Assembly: GCA_002398825.1 (NCBI GenBank)
Contig: DHBS01000051.1
Location: forward strand, 28,422-92,421
DNA: 64,000 nt
Direction of reading: 5' to 3'
DNA from: Syntrophomonas sp. UBA4922
GTDB taxonomy: Bacteria; Bacillota; Syntrophomonadia; Syntrophomonadales; Syntrophomonadaceae
The notes beneath the pieces are model-generated. The model saw only the letters and a program-made list of their open reading frames with translations, was not told the origin of the DNA and searched no databases. Made by a program: the position numbers and the translations under genes. Below are positions 26,585-36,544 of the stretch, piece after piece. The number at the start of each line of letters is the position of its first letter. Within the stretch, counting starts at the first letter, position 1.

Positions 26585-27076
26585 ATGAGGGTTTTAGGAC
26601 TTGACCCGGGGACTGCCCGCACCGGCTACGGGGCGGTCGAATACCGCGGCGGGCGCATGCGCCTGCTGAACTATGGCTTGATCACCACCGCTGCGGATAT
26701 GGAGATGCCCCGGCGCTTGCTGTCGATCAACGGGGAATTGACTCAGCTGATTGAGGATATTCAGCCCGATGCGGTAGCGGTAGAACAGATCTACTATCAC
26801 AAAAATGCCAAAACCGTAATTACGGTGGCTCAGAGCCGCGGAGTGATTTTACTGACCAGTGCCCAGGCCGGACTCTGTATAGCCGAATACACCCCGCTGC
26901 AGGTCAAACAGGCGGTGGTCGGATACGGCGGAGCTGATAAAAAGCAGGTGCAGTACATGGTGCAGAAGCTGCTGGCCCTCAAAGAAACGCCGCAGCCGGA
27001 TGATGCTGCAGATGCCTTGGCCGCGGCCATCTGCCACCTGCACTTCCACCGCTTATCCAATTTATATAAGGCTTAG
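26585..27076 (+). CDS. ruvC: Holliday junction endonuclease RuvC
   Basis: RuvC resolves Holliday junctions. The four acidic residues are visible in LGLDPGTA (N-terminus), AVEQIYYHKNAKTV (near 66) and DDAADALAAAICH (two Asp near the end). Length (163) is typical. The ATG at 26585 is chosen over an upstream frame start because the family begins at the MRVLGLDPG strand. AAGGAAG lies about ten bases upstream. ruvA follows 34 bp later. Confidence 0.95.
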   Translation: MRVLGLDPGTARTGYGAVEYRGGRMRLLNYGLITTAADMEMPRRLLSINGELTQLIEDIQPDAVAVEQIYYHKNAKTVITVAQSRGVILLTSAQAGLCIAEYTPLQVKQAVVGYGGADKKQVQYMVQKLLALKETPQPDDAADALAAAICHLHFHRLSNLYKA

Positions 27077-27110
27077 GCTATGGAAATTCGCAGGCAAAGG
27101 TGGCTTGTTT

Positions 27111-27713
27111 ATGATTGCTTTTGTTAAGGGTATTTTGCACAACCTCAGAGGGGATCTGGCTGTAATCGACGTGAACGGCCTGGGCTATGAAATCAACATC
27201 CACCCGCGTGCGCTGAACGGGCTGCCCCAGTGCGGGCAGCCGGTTATGCTCCACACGCATCTGGCGGTTTCCGAGAATGAATTCAAGCTGTACGGGTTTC
27301 TGGATCAGGCCGAACTGGATCTGTTCCGGCTCCTCTTGTCCATATCCGGCATCGGCGCTAAAGCCGCTCTCAACGTGCTCGGCCATATGGAACCGGCCCG
27401 GTTCTACCAGGCCATCGCCAGTCAGGACGAAAAGGCTTTGCTGGCGATTTCCGGGGTGGGCAAAAAGAGCGCCCAGCGCTTATTATTTGAATTGAAAGAC
27501 AAGGTGCCTGCCGAACTGGCTTTGACCCCGACGCCATCCGAGAGCCCCCTGCCCTTCAGCGAAGTTATGGAGGCTTTGGAGGCCCTGGGATACAACCGCA
27601 GCGAGGTTTTTCCCGAGTTGATGGAGTTGAAAAACCAGGGGCTGTTAGGCCGGGAAGTAGCCCATAATGTCAAGCTGGTGCTGAAGAAGAAAGCCCAACA
27701 GCTTAAGAAATAG
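27111..27713 (+). CDS. ruvA: Holliday junction branch migration protein RuvA
   Basis: RuvA binds the four-way junction and recruits RuvB. The 200-residue protein has the N-terminal OB fold ([10 protein letters not shown]...GYEINI), two helix-hairpin-helix motifs ([10 protein letters not shown] and [12 protein letters not shown]), and the C-terminal RuvB-binding domain ([18 protein letters not shown]). The ATG at 27111 has AAAGGTGG upstream; the longer frame runs through ruvC without support. Confidence 0.96.
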   Translation: MIAFVKGILHNLRGDLAVIDVNGLGYEINIHPRALNGLPQCGQPVMLHTHLAVSENEFKLYGFLDQAELDLFRLLLSISGIGAKAALNVLGHMEPARFYQAIASQDEKALLAISGVGKKSAQRLLFELKDKVPAELALTPTPSESPLPFSEVMEALEALGYNRSEVFPELMELKNQGLLGREVAHNVKLVLKKKAQQLKK

Positions 27714-27727
27714 GAGGGAGGCAGGAC

Positions 27728-28786
27728 ATGCGGGATGAGCGCTTAATATCGCCTCACTTTATCGGGGAAGAGGATCATCAAGAGAATACCTCCCTGAGGC
27801 CTTTGCGACTGGCGGACTATATCGGGCAGAGCAAGGTCAAAGGCAACATACAGGTATTTATCGAGGCTGCCCGGGGGCGGGCGGAAAGCATAGACCATAT
27901 CCTCTTGAGCGGGCCTCCGGGTCTGGGCAAGACCACCCTGGCCACTATCATAGCCAATGAACTGGGCAAATCGATCCGCAAAACCTCGGGCCCGGCTATC
28001 GAACGTCCCGGAGACCTGGCGGCGATTCTAACCAACCTGGAGCCGGGTGAGATCCTGTTTATCGATGAGATACACCGCTTAAACCGTACTGTGGAAGAGA
28101 TCATGTATCCGGCTATGGAGGATTACACGATCGATATAGTTATCGGCAAGGGGCCCGGGGCCAGGACACTGTGCCTGGATTTGCCTCCTTTCACCCTGAT
28201 AGGCGCCACCACCCGTCCAGGCCTCTTGAGTTCACCCTTAAGGGACCGGTTCGGCATCAACTGCCGCTTGGACTTTTATAATGAAAATGACCTTTTGTTG
28301 ATCATCGAGCGGGCGGCTGTGATTATGGGCCTGCGTATAGACCAGAAGGGCGCCCGGGAGATCGCCCGCCGGGCCAGGGGCACGCCGCGCATCGCCAATC
28401 GCTTGCTGCGCCGGGTATGGGATTTTGCCCTGGTGAAAGGCGACGGGGTGATAAGCCTGAGATTGGCTCAAATGGCCTTGAGCAGCCTGGAAATCGATGA
28501 ATGCGGCCTGGACAACGTGGACAGAATGATACTGGAAGCCCTGATCAATAAATTCGGGGGAGGCCCGGTGGGCCTGGAAACACTGGCTGCCGTGGTGTCA
28601 GAAGAAGGAGATACCTTAAGCGATGTCTACGAACCATACCTGATTAAACTGGGATTGATACAAAAGACCCCGCGGGGGCGCGTGGCTACGGAGAATGCCT
28701 ACAAGCATCTGGGTTATCCTTTAAATCCGGCCTGGAAATCTGACCTTTTTAACCTTGGCGCTGACGCGCCTGATGATGGCGAGTAA
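27728..28786 (+). CDS. ruvB: Holliday junction branch migration helicase RuvB
   Basis: RuvB is the AAA+ motor of branch migration. Walker [10 protein letters not shown], Walker B FIDEIHRL, sensor 1 IGATTRPG and the arginine-finger region RDRF are present. The C-terminal winged helix includes the PRGRVAT segment. At 352 residues it is full length. The ATG follows GGAGGGAGG 14 bp after ruvA. Confidence 0.97.
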   Translation: MRDERLISPHFIGEEDHQENTSLRPLRLADYIGQSKVKGNIQVFIEAARGRAESIDHILLSGPPGLGKTTLATIIANELGKSIRKTSGPAIERPGDLAAILTNLEPGEILFIDEIHRLNRTVEEIMYPAMEDYTIDIVIGKGPGARTLCLDLPPFTLIGATTRPGLLSSPLRDRFGINCRLDFYNENDLLLIIERAAVIMGLRIDQKGAREIARRARGTPRIANRLLRRVWDFALVKGDGVISLRLAQMALSSLEIDECGLDNVDRMILEALINKFGGGPVGLETLAAVVSEEGDTLSDVYEPYLIKLGLIQKTPRGRVATENAYKHLGYPLNPAWKSDLFNLGADAPDDGE

Positions 28787-28797
28787 TGGAGTGAATT

Positions 28798-29358
28798 ATG
28801 GACAAAGTACTCTTGCATACCTGTTGTGGGCCCTGTGCCACCGTTCCCCTTCCCGCCCTCAGAAAAGAGGGTTTTGATGTGCGGGGCTATTTTTACAATC
28901 CCAACATTCACCCTTTTACTGAATATGCCAAACGCCTGGAGGCTTTGCAGGAGTATGCCCGGCAGCAGGGGCTCAAACTGATCGGCGAGGAGCCTTACAA
29001 CCCGGTGGATTATTTCCACCACATTACTTTCCGGGAACAGAAGCGCTGCCAGTTATGCTATCAGATCCGCCTGCACAAGACCGCACAGATGGCCCGCTCC
29101 GGCAAGTTCGATTATTTCTCGACCTCGCTTCTGGTCAGCCCCTTTCAAAAGCATGACCTCATCAAGGAGGCCGGGGAGATGGCTGCTGAAAAATATGGGG
29201 TCCCCTTCCTGTACCGGGACTTCCGCAGCGACTATAAAGAGACCGTCAGCCGCTCCAAGGAGGCCGGGCTTTACCGGCAGCAGTACTGCGGATGCCTGTA
29301 CAGCGAACAGGAGCGCTATGCCTCTGCGAAACGGAAGAAGGAGGACCCAAAATCATGA
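28798..29358 (+). CDS. queH: Epoxyqueuosine reductase QueH (DUF208)
   Basis: QueH performs the last queuosine step, reduction of epoxyqueuosine in tRNA, and replaces the cobalamin enzyme QueG. Cysteine motifs LHTCCGPCA (C9, C10, C13), KRCQLCYQIR and QYCGCLYSE ligate the [4Fe-4S] cluster and an extra iron. The gene lies directly upstream of queA and tgt, the two preceding steps, so the tail of the pathway is grouped. The ATG follows GGAGTGAATT. Its stop overlaps the next start (ATGA). Confidence 0.92.
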   Translation: MDKVLLHTCCGPCATVPLPALRKEGFDVRGYFYNPNIHPFTEYAKRLEALQEYARQQGLKLIGEEPYNPVDYFHHITFREQKRCQLCYQIRLHKTAQMARSGKFDYFSTSLLVSPFQKHDLIKEAGEMAAEKYGVPFLYRDFRSDYKETVSRSKEAGLYRQQYCGCLYSEQERYASAKRKKEDPKS

Positions 29359-29582
29359 ATGGTATGGATAGTATCGCCAGGCTCCTCATCACCATGGGGG
29401 CGTTAATTCTCCTGGCAGGGCTGGGATTATTGCTGATGAGCAAGCTGGGCGGAGAGGGATTTCGCATCCCCGGTGATTTTGTGATCCGCCGCGGCAATTT
29501 CACCCTCTACTTTCCGCTGGCTACCGGCTTGATTCTGAGCTTGATCCTGACCGTCCTGTTAAATCTGTTTTTGAGGAGATAA
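29355..29582 (+). CDS. DUF2905 small membrane protein
   Basis: This 75-residue protein has two transmembrane helices (about 8-28 and 51-72). Between them lies the family segment KLGGEGFRIPGDFVIRRGNFTLYFP. Function is unknown; the family is often found in the ruvAB-queA region of Firmicutes. The ATG overlaps the queH stop as ATGA, so translation is coupled. The frame extends further upstream but only as a shadow of queH. Confidence 0.85.
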   Translation: MNGMDSIARLLITMGALILLAGLGLLLMSKLGGEGFRIPGDFVIRRGNFTLYFPLATGLILSLILTVLLNLFLRR

Positions 29583-29587
29583 TATCC

Positions 29588-30643
29588 ATGTCAGTGGATG
29601 ACAACAGCCCCTATTATGATTTAGCGCAGTATCATTATGACCTGCCGCCGGAGCTGATTGCGCAGTATCCGGCCGAACCGCGGGATGCTTCCCGTCTCCT
29701 GGTGGTGGAAGGCAAAGGCGGGGCGATGCATGACCGCTATTTTAAAGAGCTGGCAGACTACCTGCATCCCGGCGATGTACTGGTCTTAAATGACACCAAA
29801 GTCATTCCCGCCCGGCTCTTGGGAGTAAAAGAGAGCGGGGGGCAGGTGGAGATATTGCTCCTGCGCAAACAGGGCCCGGAATGGGAAGCCCTGGTAAGGC
29901 CGGCCCGCCGCCTGCGTCCCGGATACCGCATACTCTTCCCCGGGTTTGAAGAGGCTGAGGCAGTCATCACCGCCGAGCTTGGTTTTCCCGGAGGGAGGCG
30001 GCTGGTCTTAAACCATTGTGATGAGGATGGGTTTATTGCCCGGGCGGGGCATATCCCGTTGCCGCCGTATATAGAGCGCAGTGACGAGTCAGGTGATGCG
30101 GAGCGCTACCAGACCATCTATGCCAGACACAGCGGTTCGGCAGCCGCGCCTACGGCCGGCCTGCACTTTACCACAACCCTGCTGGAGGAGATAAAGGCCC
30201 AGGGAGTTCAGATAGCCACGGTGGTATTGCATGTGGGATTGGGGACTTTCCGCCCGGTCAGCTGCGCCGATATTCGCCAGCACCAGATGCACAGCGAGTT
30301 TTACCAGGTGAGCGCCGAAACAGCATCCCTGCTCAATCGGGCCCGGGAAAAGGGGGGGAGGATCACCGCGGTAGGCACTACCGTGGTGCGCACCCTGGAG
30401 ACCATTTATGATAAAGACCGGGGTTATCGGGCCGGGCAGGGGGAAACCGACTGTTTCCTCTACCCTGGTTACGATTTTAATGCCATTGACCAGCTGATAA
30501 CCAATTTTCACCTGCCCGGATCTTCACTGCTGATGCTGGTATCGGCCTTTTTGGGGGTGGAAAAGACCAGACAGGCCTATCAGCACGCCATTAAGGAAAA
30601 GTATCGCTTCTTCAGTTATGGAGACGCGATGTTGATTTGCTGA
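29588..30643 (+). CDS. queA: tRNA preQ1(34) S-adenosylmethionine ribosyltransferase-isomerase
   Basis: QueA moves the ribosyl part of SAM onto preQ1 in tRNA, forming epoxyqueuosine. Conserved blocks are YDLPPELIAQYPAEPRDASRLL, LNDTKVIPARL, HYxR-type residues in YARHSGSAAAPTAGLHFT, HVGLGTFRPV and TNFHLPGSSLLMLVSAF. At 351 residues it is full length and intact. Confidence 0.96.
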   Translation: MSVDDNSPYYDLAQYHYDLPPELIAQYPAEPRDASRLLVVEGKGGAMHDRYFKELADYLHPGDVLVLNDTKVIPARLLGVKESGGQVEILLLRKQGPEWEALVRPARRLRPGYRILFPGFEEAEAVITAELGFPGGRRLVLNHCDEDGFIARAGHIPLPPYIERSDESGDAERYQTIYARHSGSAAAPTAGLHFTTTLLEEIKAQGVQIATVVLHVGLGTFRPVSCADIRQHQMHSEFYQVSAETASLLNRAREKGGRITAVGTTVVRTLETIYDKDRGYRAGQGETDCFLYPGYDFNAIDQLITNFHLPGSSLLMLVSAFLGVEKTRQAYQHAIKEKYRFFSYGDAMLIC

Positions 30644-30690
30644 AAAGTATGTGGTTTGTCTTGAACGGATAAATTTACAAGTACAGTTGA

Positions 30691-31803
<1,113 letters not shown>

Positions 31804-31865
31804 AGGATTTTAGCTTTAAGTCGCGAATTTAACTTAAGTTGATCAAATTTAAGGGGTGATATCGA

Positions 31866-32144
31866 ATGCCACTGGACAATTCCGTACTAACCTTGGTTCT
31901 CTATTTTGGCGGGTTTATTGCGATTTTTTGGGTGTTTATCATACAACCTCGCAAAAAGCAGGAGAAGCGTCATAAAGAACTGTTGGAATCCCTCAAAAGG
32001 GGCGAGAAGGTTGTGACCATCGGCGGCATAAGGGGGGAAGTAGCCCGCATAAAAGACAAGACCGTCATGATCAGAGTTAATGACAACATAGAGATCGAGT
32101 TTTTGAAAACCGCGGTAGCCTACCGCGTCGATGAGGCAGAATAA
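31866..32144 (+). CDS. yajC: Preprotein translocase subunit YajC
   Basis: YajC is an accessory membrane subunit of SecDF. The 92-residue protein has one N-terminal helix (about 8-27), the IQPRKKQEKRHKELLESLKRGEKVVTIGGI block and a beta-rich tail. secD and secF follow after one gene, as is common. The ATG follows AAGGGGTGAT. Confidence 0.94.
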   Translation: MPLDNSVLTLVLYFGGFIAIFWVFIIQPRKKQEKRHKELLESLKRGEKVVTIGGIRGEVARIKDKTVMIRVNDNIEIEFLKTAVAYRVDEAE

Positions 32145-32146
32145 TC

Positions 32147-32806
32147 ATGCTCGAAGTCGCCGACCTTTATCGCCACCCCCTGGTGAAGGGCTTTATCAAG
32201 CAGGGGAATAAGCATCTGGAAGCGATTGGCTACACTGATCACGGCCAGGTCCATGTTAAAGTGGTGTCGCGGCTCAGCCGGGAAATCTTGCTTAAATTGA
32301 AATACCCGGAGCGCATGGCCGATTTGGCAGCGATTGCCGGATATCTGCATGACATCGGCAATGTCATCAGCCGCAACGGGCATAGTCAGGCCGGAGCCCT
32401 GATCGCCTGGGAGCTGCTCAATCGTATGCAAATGCCGGAAGATGAAATCTCTGTCATCTGTGCGGCTATCGGCAATCATGACGAAGGCAGCGGTCAACCG
32501 GTAAACGCGGTGGCTGCGGCCTTGATCCTGGCTGACAAGTCGCATGTACACCGCAACCGGGTCAGGAACCATGATGTCGCCACCTTCGATATTCATGACC
32601 GGGTCAATTACGCTGTAGAGTATTCTATTGTGAATATCGATGAAGAGGAACAGCTCATCTCCATGGTGATGGCTATAGACACCGCTATCTGCCCAGTGAT
32701 GGAGTATTTCGAGATTTTCCTGAGCCGCATGCTGTTGTGCCGCCGGGCCGCTGATTTTCTGGGCTGCGAATTCGAACTCATTATAAATGGAGCCAAGCTG
32801 ATCTAA
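32147..32806 (+). CDS. HD-domain phosphohydrolase-like protein
   Basis: The HD motif is in AGYLHDIGN near residue 69, with earlier HVKVV and later IGNHDEGSG and ADKSHVHR residues that complete the metal site. Family members between yajC and secD in Clostridia are conserved but unassigned. A nucleotide phosphohydrolase or phosphodiesterase role is inferred from the fold only. The start follows the yajC stop by two bases. Confidence 0.85.
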   Translation: MLEVADLYRHPLVKGFIKQGNKHLEAIGYTDHGQVHVKVVSRLSREILLKLKYPERMADLAAIAGYLHDIGNVISRNGHSQAGALIAWELLNRMQMPEDEISVICAAIGNHDEGSGQPVNAVAAALILADKSHVHRNRVRNHDVATFDIHDRVNYAVEYSIVNIDEEEQLISMVMAIDTAICPVMEYFEIFLSRMLLCRRAADFLGCEFELIINGAKLI

Positions 32807-32830
32807 GTAAAGTTGTGGAGGAATGCATTA

Positions 32831-34036
32831 GTGAACCGAAACTTAAGTATTGCCATAAGTGCAGTGATTGTGATCGCCCTGGGTCTGGCTGTATTTTTCC
32901 TGCAGAAGCCCCTGGTAAACAACCTGGATCTGGGCTTGGATTTAAGGGGCGGCCTGCGGGTGGTATTACAGGCCCAGGAAAAGCCGGGTGAACCGATCAC
33001 TGATGACACCATTCAAAAAGCCGTAGGCATCATACGCGACCGCGTGGACAGCCTGGGGGTCAGAGAGACCAGCCTGTATCCACAGGGAAAAGACCGGGTG
33101 GTTATCGAGATCGCCGGGGAAGATGATCCTGAGGCCGCCGTAGATATACTCAAAAACGTAGCCCAGTTGGAGTTTCAGGATGAGCAGGGCAATGTTCTGG
33201 TAAGCGGCAAGAATTTGACTGATGCCCAGGCCCGGGTCAACCCCAACACCCAGGAGGCCTATGTAGAACTCAAGTTTGACAAAGAAGGCGCCGATCTGTT
33301 TGCCCAGGCCACTACCGCTAATGTAGGCAAACCGCTGGTGATCGTATTGGACGGCAAGCCCATCAGCGCCCCCATCGTCAACCAGGCCATAACCGACGGC
33401 AATGCTATCATCGAAGGCAATTTCGACGCCAAGGAAGCCCAGGATTTAGCAGTATTGCTGCGTTCCGGAGCCCTGCCGGTCAGCTTCAATGTTCTGGAAA
33501 AGCGCTCTATCGGCCCCAGCCTGGGTGCGGATTCGCTGGAAAAGAGCCTAAAAGCCGGCATGATCGGCATACTGGCCGTTTTCCTCTTTATGCTGGGCTA
33601 TTACCGGCTGCCGGGTTTGATTGCCGACATCTCCATTGTCTTATACGGGCTGCTGGTCTTGGGGAGCATGGTCCTGCTCAATGCGGTCCTGACCCTGCCG
33701 GGTATCGCCGCCTTCGTGCTGTCCATCGGTATGGCGGTGGATGCCAATATCATCATCTATGAGCGCATAAAGGAGGAGATCAGGTGGGGCAAGACTTTGC
33801 AAGCGGCTATAGACGCCGGTTTTAAACGCGCCTTCTGGACCATATTCGACTCCAACCTCACCACTTTGATGGTCACGGTAGTCTTGATGTATTTTGGCAC
33901 CGGCTCGGTAAAAGGCTTTGCTGTTACCCTCTCCATCGGGTTGATAATCAACATGTTTACCGCTCTGACCTTTACCCGTTATTTGCTGGGTCTGGCCTCT
34001 AATCTTACCAAGAACACCAAGCTATACGGGGTATAA
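32831..34036 (+). CDS. secD: Protein translocase subunit SecD
   Basis: SecD with SecF uses the proton gradient to pull proteins out of the Sec channel. The first helix (about 5-24) precedes the DLGLDLRGGLRVVLQ motif and a large extracellular P1 domain. A cluster of five helices follows from about 240 with AMAVDANIIIYERIKEE, the conserved proton-path motif. I choose GTG at 32831 with GGAGG at nine bases. The protein is 401 residues long. Confidence 0.95.
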   Translation: MNRNLSIAISAVIVIALGLAVFFLQKPLVNNLDLGLDLRGGLRVVLQAQEKPGEPITDDTIQKAVGIIRDRVDSLGVRETSLYPQGKDRVVIEIAGEDDPEAAVDILKNVAQLEFQDEQGNVLVSGKNLTDAQARVNPNTQEAYVELKFDKEGADLFAQATTANVGKPLVIVLDGKPISAPIVNQAITDGNAIIEGNFDAKEAQDLAVLLRSGALPVSFNVLEKRSIGPSLGADSLEKSLKAGMIGILAVFLFMLGYYRLPGLIADISIVLYGLLVLGSMVLLNAVLTLPGIAAFVLSIGMAVDANIIIYERIKEEIRWGKTLQAAIDAGFKRAFWTIFDSNLTTLMVTVVLMYFGTGSVKGFAVTLSIGLIINMFTALTFTRYLLGLASNLTKNTKLYGV

Positions 34037-34049
34037 GGAGGGGATTGCA

Positions 34050-34889
34050 ATGATTATTGAACGCAGGAAAATTTTCTACATCATATCTTTAATATTGATT
34101 ATTCCGGGAATAGCTTCCCTTTTTCTCAATGGACTCAACCTGGGGATCGACTTTAGAGGCGGATCCATCGTGCATGTGAAAATGGCTGCCGACGTAAGCG
34201 CCCCGGAGGTGCGGGAAGCCCTGGTGCCGGTAGGACTGGAACAATCCGAGGTGCAGAAGAACATTGATAACACCTATTTTATCCGCACCAGCGAACTGGA
34301 TCAGGAACAGACCAAAGCTTTGATCAATGCCTTAGAGACCAGGTTTGGCGAGGTGGAATTGATGAGCGCCGAGAGCGTCGGGGCTACCATAGGCCGGGAA
34401 CTGGGCCTCAACGCACTCATGGCATTGGGGATAGGCCTGGTCTTGATGCTGGTCTACATCTCCTTCCGCTTTGAATGGACTTTCGGAGTGGCGGCGGTTC
34501 TGGCCCTGATGCACAACGTCTTGGTGGTAGTGGGTGTATTCTCCATATTTCAGTGGGAAATTAATTCGCCCTTTATCGCCTCTATTCTGACTGTGGTCGG
34601 TTTTACCCTCAACGACACCATTGTCGTGTTTGACCGGGTTCGGGAAAACATGCGCAGCACCAAAAAGCCGGATTATTTGACACTGTTAAACAAGAGCATC
34701 TTGCAGGTGCTAAATCGATCCATCAATACGGTGTTGACAGCCGTTATGACCCTGGTGGCCTTGCTGATTCTGGGCGGCGCCACCCTCAAATTCTTTGTGG
34801 CAGCCATGCTGATCGGTTTTGTGGTGGGGGCTTATAGCTCTATTTGCATTGCCAGCCCCCTGTGGTACGAGATCAAAAAGGCGGCTTAG
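34050..34889 (+). CDS. secF: Protein translocase subunit SecF
   Basis: SecF is the partner of SecD in the same complex. The 279-residue protein has GLNLGIDFRGGSIVHV after the first helix. A six-helix layout ends with FTLNDTIVVFDRVREN and the SINTVLTAVMT segment. The ATG follows AAGGAGGGG 13 bp after secD. Confidence 0.95.
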   Translation: MIIERRKIFYIISLILIIPGIASLFLNGLNLGIDFRGGSIVHVKMAADVSAPEVREALVPVGLEQSEVQKNIDNTYFIRTSELDQEQTKALINALETRFGEVELMSAESVGATIGRELGLNALMALGIGLVLMLVYISFRFEWTFGVAAVLALMHNVLVVVGVFSIFQWEINSPFIASILTVVGFTLNDTIVVFDRVRENMRSTKKPDYLTLLNKSILQVLNRSINTVLTAVMTLVALLILGGATLKFFVAAMLIGFVVGAYSSICIASPLWYEIKKAA

Positions 34890-34899
34890 ACGAAATCCG

Positions 34900-34929
34900 T
34901 TGACAGGACAAGTCTTTGTCCCCTATACT
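34900..34929 (+). promoter_or_regulatory. SigA promoter with palindrome in the spacer
   Basis: TTGACA (34900-34905) and TATACT (34924-34929) are 18 bases apart. The spacer holds a near-perfect palindrome, GGACAA-GTCT-TTGTCC, placed where a repressor would block RNA polymerase. It sits directly upstream of the leader of the CDF transporter gene. Confidence 0.6.
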
Positions 34930-34935
34930 AGACCT

Positions 34936-35023
34936 TAATAACAACATCACTGCGTTTAGTCAGGCTTTTAGCCGGGCTCATTGAGCAGCGGAAATCCGCG
35001 GGACTTCATAATATGAAGTCCCG
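34936..35023 (+). promoter_or_regulatory. Probable NiCo (czcD-type) riboswitch
   Basis: The leader reads as a chain of short helices: GGC-UUUUA-GCC, GCUC-AUU-GAGC and GCGG-AAAU-CCGC. Its core, GTCAGGC...GCCGGGCTC...GAGCAGCGG, matches what I recall of the Ni/Co-sensing czcD RNA, whose known targets are CDF metal exporters. The downstream gene is a CDF protein, and a perfect terminator hairpin overlaps the 3' side. Identification is from memory of the consensus. Confidence 0.55.
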
Positions 35024-35030
35024 TTTTTTT
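35000..35030 (+). terminator. Terminator in the CDF gene leader (attenuator)
   Basis: A perfect 10-bp stem (35000-35009 with 35013-35022) with a three-base loop is followed by G and seven T. It ends 15 bp before the CDF start codon. Expression therefore depends on readthrough, presumably controlled by the metal-sensing RNA upstream. Confidence 0.9.
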
Positions 35031-35045
35031 AACGGAGGGTGGGCT

Positions 35046-35951
35046 GTGGACACACAGATCAAGACCAGAGCAGCAATAATATCCGTTATAAGCAACCTGT
35101 TCCTGATGACCGCCAAATTCGTCGCCGGCGTCTTGAGCGGTTCCATAAGCGTCATCTCTGAAGCTATTCATTCCGGCAATGACCTGGTAGCCGCGGTTAT
35201 TGCCCTTTTTGCGGTGAAAGAATCGTCCAAACCCCCGGACGAGGAGCATCCCTTTGGCCACGGAAAAATCGAAAATATATCCGGGACTATTGAAGCCCTG
35301 CTGATCTTCGTGGCGGCAGCCCTGATTATCAAAGAGGCCATAGAAAAGATCAGATTTGGCGGAGAAACCATGGAGCCCACCTGGGGCCTGGTTATAATGG
35401 GGGTATCGACCGTCCTCAATCTGGTAGTTTCAAATTACCTGCTGAAAACCGGCCGGGAACACCATTCCATTGCCCTGGAAGCGGACGGCATGCACTTGCG
35501 CACCGATGTCTATACCTCCTTAGGCGTATTTATCGGGCTCTTGCTGATAAAAATAACCGGACTGCAGATCATAGACCCTATTGCCGCCATCGTCGTAGCC
35601 GGTTTGATTGTTAAAGCCGCCTATGACCTGACCCGGAAGGCTTTTGTGCCCCTTTTGGATACCTCCCTGGAAGAGCATCACCTGCAGGAGGTGCAGTACG
35701 TTTTGGCCGAACACCATTACCTCTATGTGGAATACCATGACCTGCGCACGCGCCGTGCCGGGCGCGAAGCCCATATCGACCTGCATCTGGTCATAGACGC
35801 CCGAACCAGCGTGCAGGAGGCCCATGACCTGTGTGACAGCATAGAAAAATCCATTGGCGAGCGGGTGCCGTTTTCATCGGTGCTTATCCATGTGGAGCCT
35901 GATGCTGAGATCAAAACCATTGCTGGAGCAGCAGGAAGGCAGGAATTTTGA
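35046..35951 (+). CDS. Cation diffusion facilitator family metal transporter
   Basis: CDF proteins export divalent metals in exchange for protons. The 301-residue protein has six transmembrane segments and a cytoplasmic C-terminal domain (from about 205). The metal site is visible as HxxxD twice: HSGND in the second helix and HLRTD in the fifth. This is the Zn/Co/Ni-type pattern rather than the Mn-type DxxxD. I place the start at GTG 35046, with GGAGGG at good spacing; an upstream ATG lies inside the terminator hairpin. The leader suggests induction by nickel or cobalt. Confidence 0.9.
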   Translation: MDTQIKTRAAIISVISNLFLMTAKFVAGVLSGSISVISEAIHSGNDLVAAVIALFAVKESSKPPDEEHPFGHGKIENISGTIEALLIFVAAALIIKEAIEKIRFGGETMEPTWGLVIMGVSTVLNLVVSNYLLKTGREHHSIALEADGMHLRTDVYTSLGVFIGLLLIKITGLQIIDPIAAIVVAGLIVKAAYDLTRKAFVPLLDTSLEEHHLQEVQYVLAEHHYLYVEYHDLRTRRAGREAHIDLHLVIDARTSVQEAHDLCDSIEKSIGERVPFSSVLIHVEPDAEIKTIAGAAGRQEF

Positions 35952-36011
35952 CAAAAAGAACGAAAATATATGCTCAAGGAAATGAAAAAACAGCGAAATG
36001 GGGTAGGAAGG

Positions 36012-36332
36012 ATGCAGGTTTATTTAATAGGAGCGGTGCTTTTTCTGGCGGCTATGTTAACCTTTATCTTTCAGAATCCTGCTGCCGTAGAGATTCATTT
36101 CATCACCTGGAGCACACCGCAGATATCTCTGGCCTTGGTGGTTTTAGTGGCGGCTTTGGGCGGCGCTTTAATCACTTTTTTGCTTGACAGCGTGAGGTAT
36201 TTCAAGATTGCGCGCACCATTAAAGAACTTCGTAACAACAACGGCACATTACAAAAGCAAATCCAGGATCTCCAGGCGCAAAAGGATAAGTTGGAAAAAG
36301 ATGCGGCAAGCCCTACCGGGGTCACACCGTAA
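36012..36332 (+). CDS. LapA family (DUF1049) membrane protein
   Basis: This protein of about 106 residues has two transmembrane helices (about 2-22 and 38-61). Between them lies the family motif FQNPAAVEIHFITW, and a coiled-coil tail follows (KIARTIKELRNNNGTLQKQI). Family members in E. coli help assemble lipopolysaccharide machinery; in Gram-positives the role is unknown. The start is uncertain: ATG at 36012 fits the family length, while ATGs at 35970 or 35982 would add a short basic tail. Confidence 0.8.
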   Translation: MQVYLIGAVLFLAAMLTFIFQNPAAVEIHFITWSTPQISLALVVLVAALGGALITFLLDSVRYFKIARTIKELRNNNGTLQKQIQDLQAQKDKLEKDAASPTGVTP

Positions 36333-36361
36333 GACTTGAGCAGCAATCGAGGACGGTTTTC

Positions 36362-36388
36362 CAGGGGGACGGTTCAACCGTTCCCCTG
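36362..36388. repeat. GC-rich inverted repeat after lapA-like gene
   Basis: CAGGGG and CCCCTG flank an inner ACGGTT/AACCGT stem, giving about 12 paired bases with a one-base mismatch. A weak T-rich stretch follows. It probably acts as a terminator. Confidence 0.45.
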
Positions 36389-36544
36389 TGTTCTGTGTCC
36401 GGATTGGGGCAGGCTCAACCATCACACTTGCCTCGAACCGTCAATATGATGATTGTATGTTGTATATCCGCGGGCCTTTTATTGACCCTTAACGACAGGA
36501 AATGATACAATGTTCACGATTTAGTGATTGGGGAGCTGAAGAGT

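Noticed and set aside
35013..35045. ATG at 35013 as start of the CDF gene
   Set aside because: It lies inside the terminator hairpin and has no ribosome site; GTG at 35046 has GGAGGG and fits the family start.
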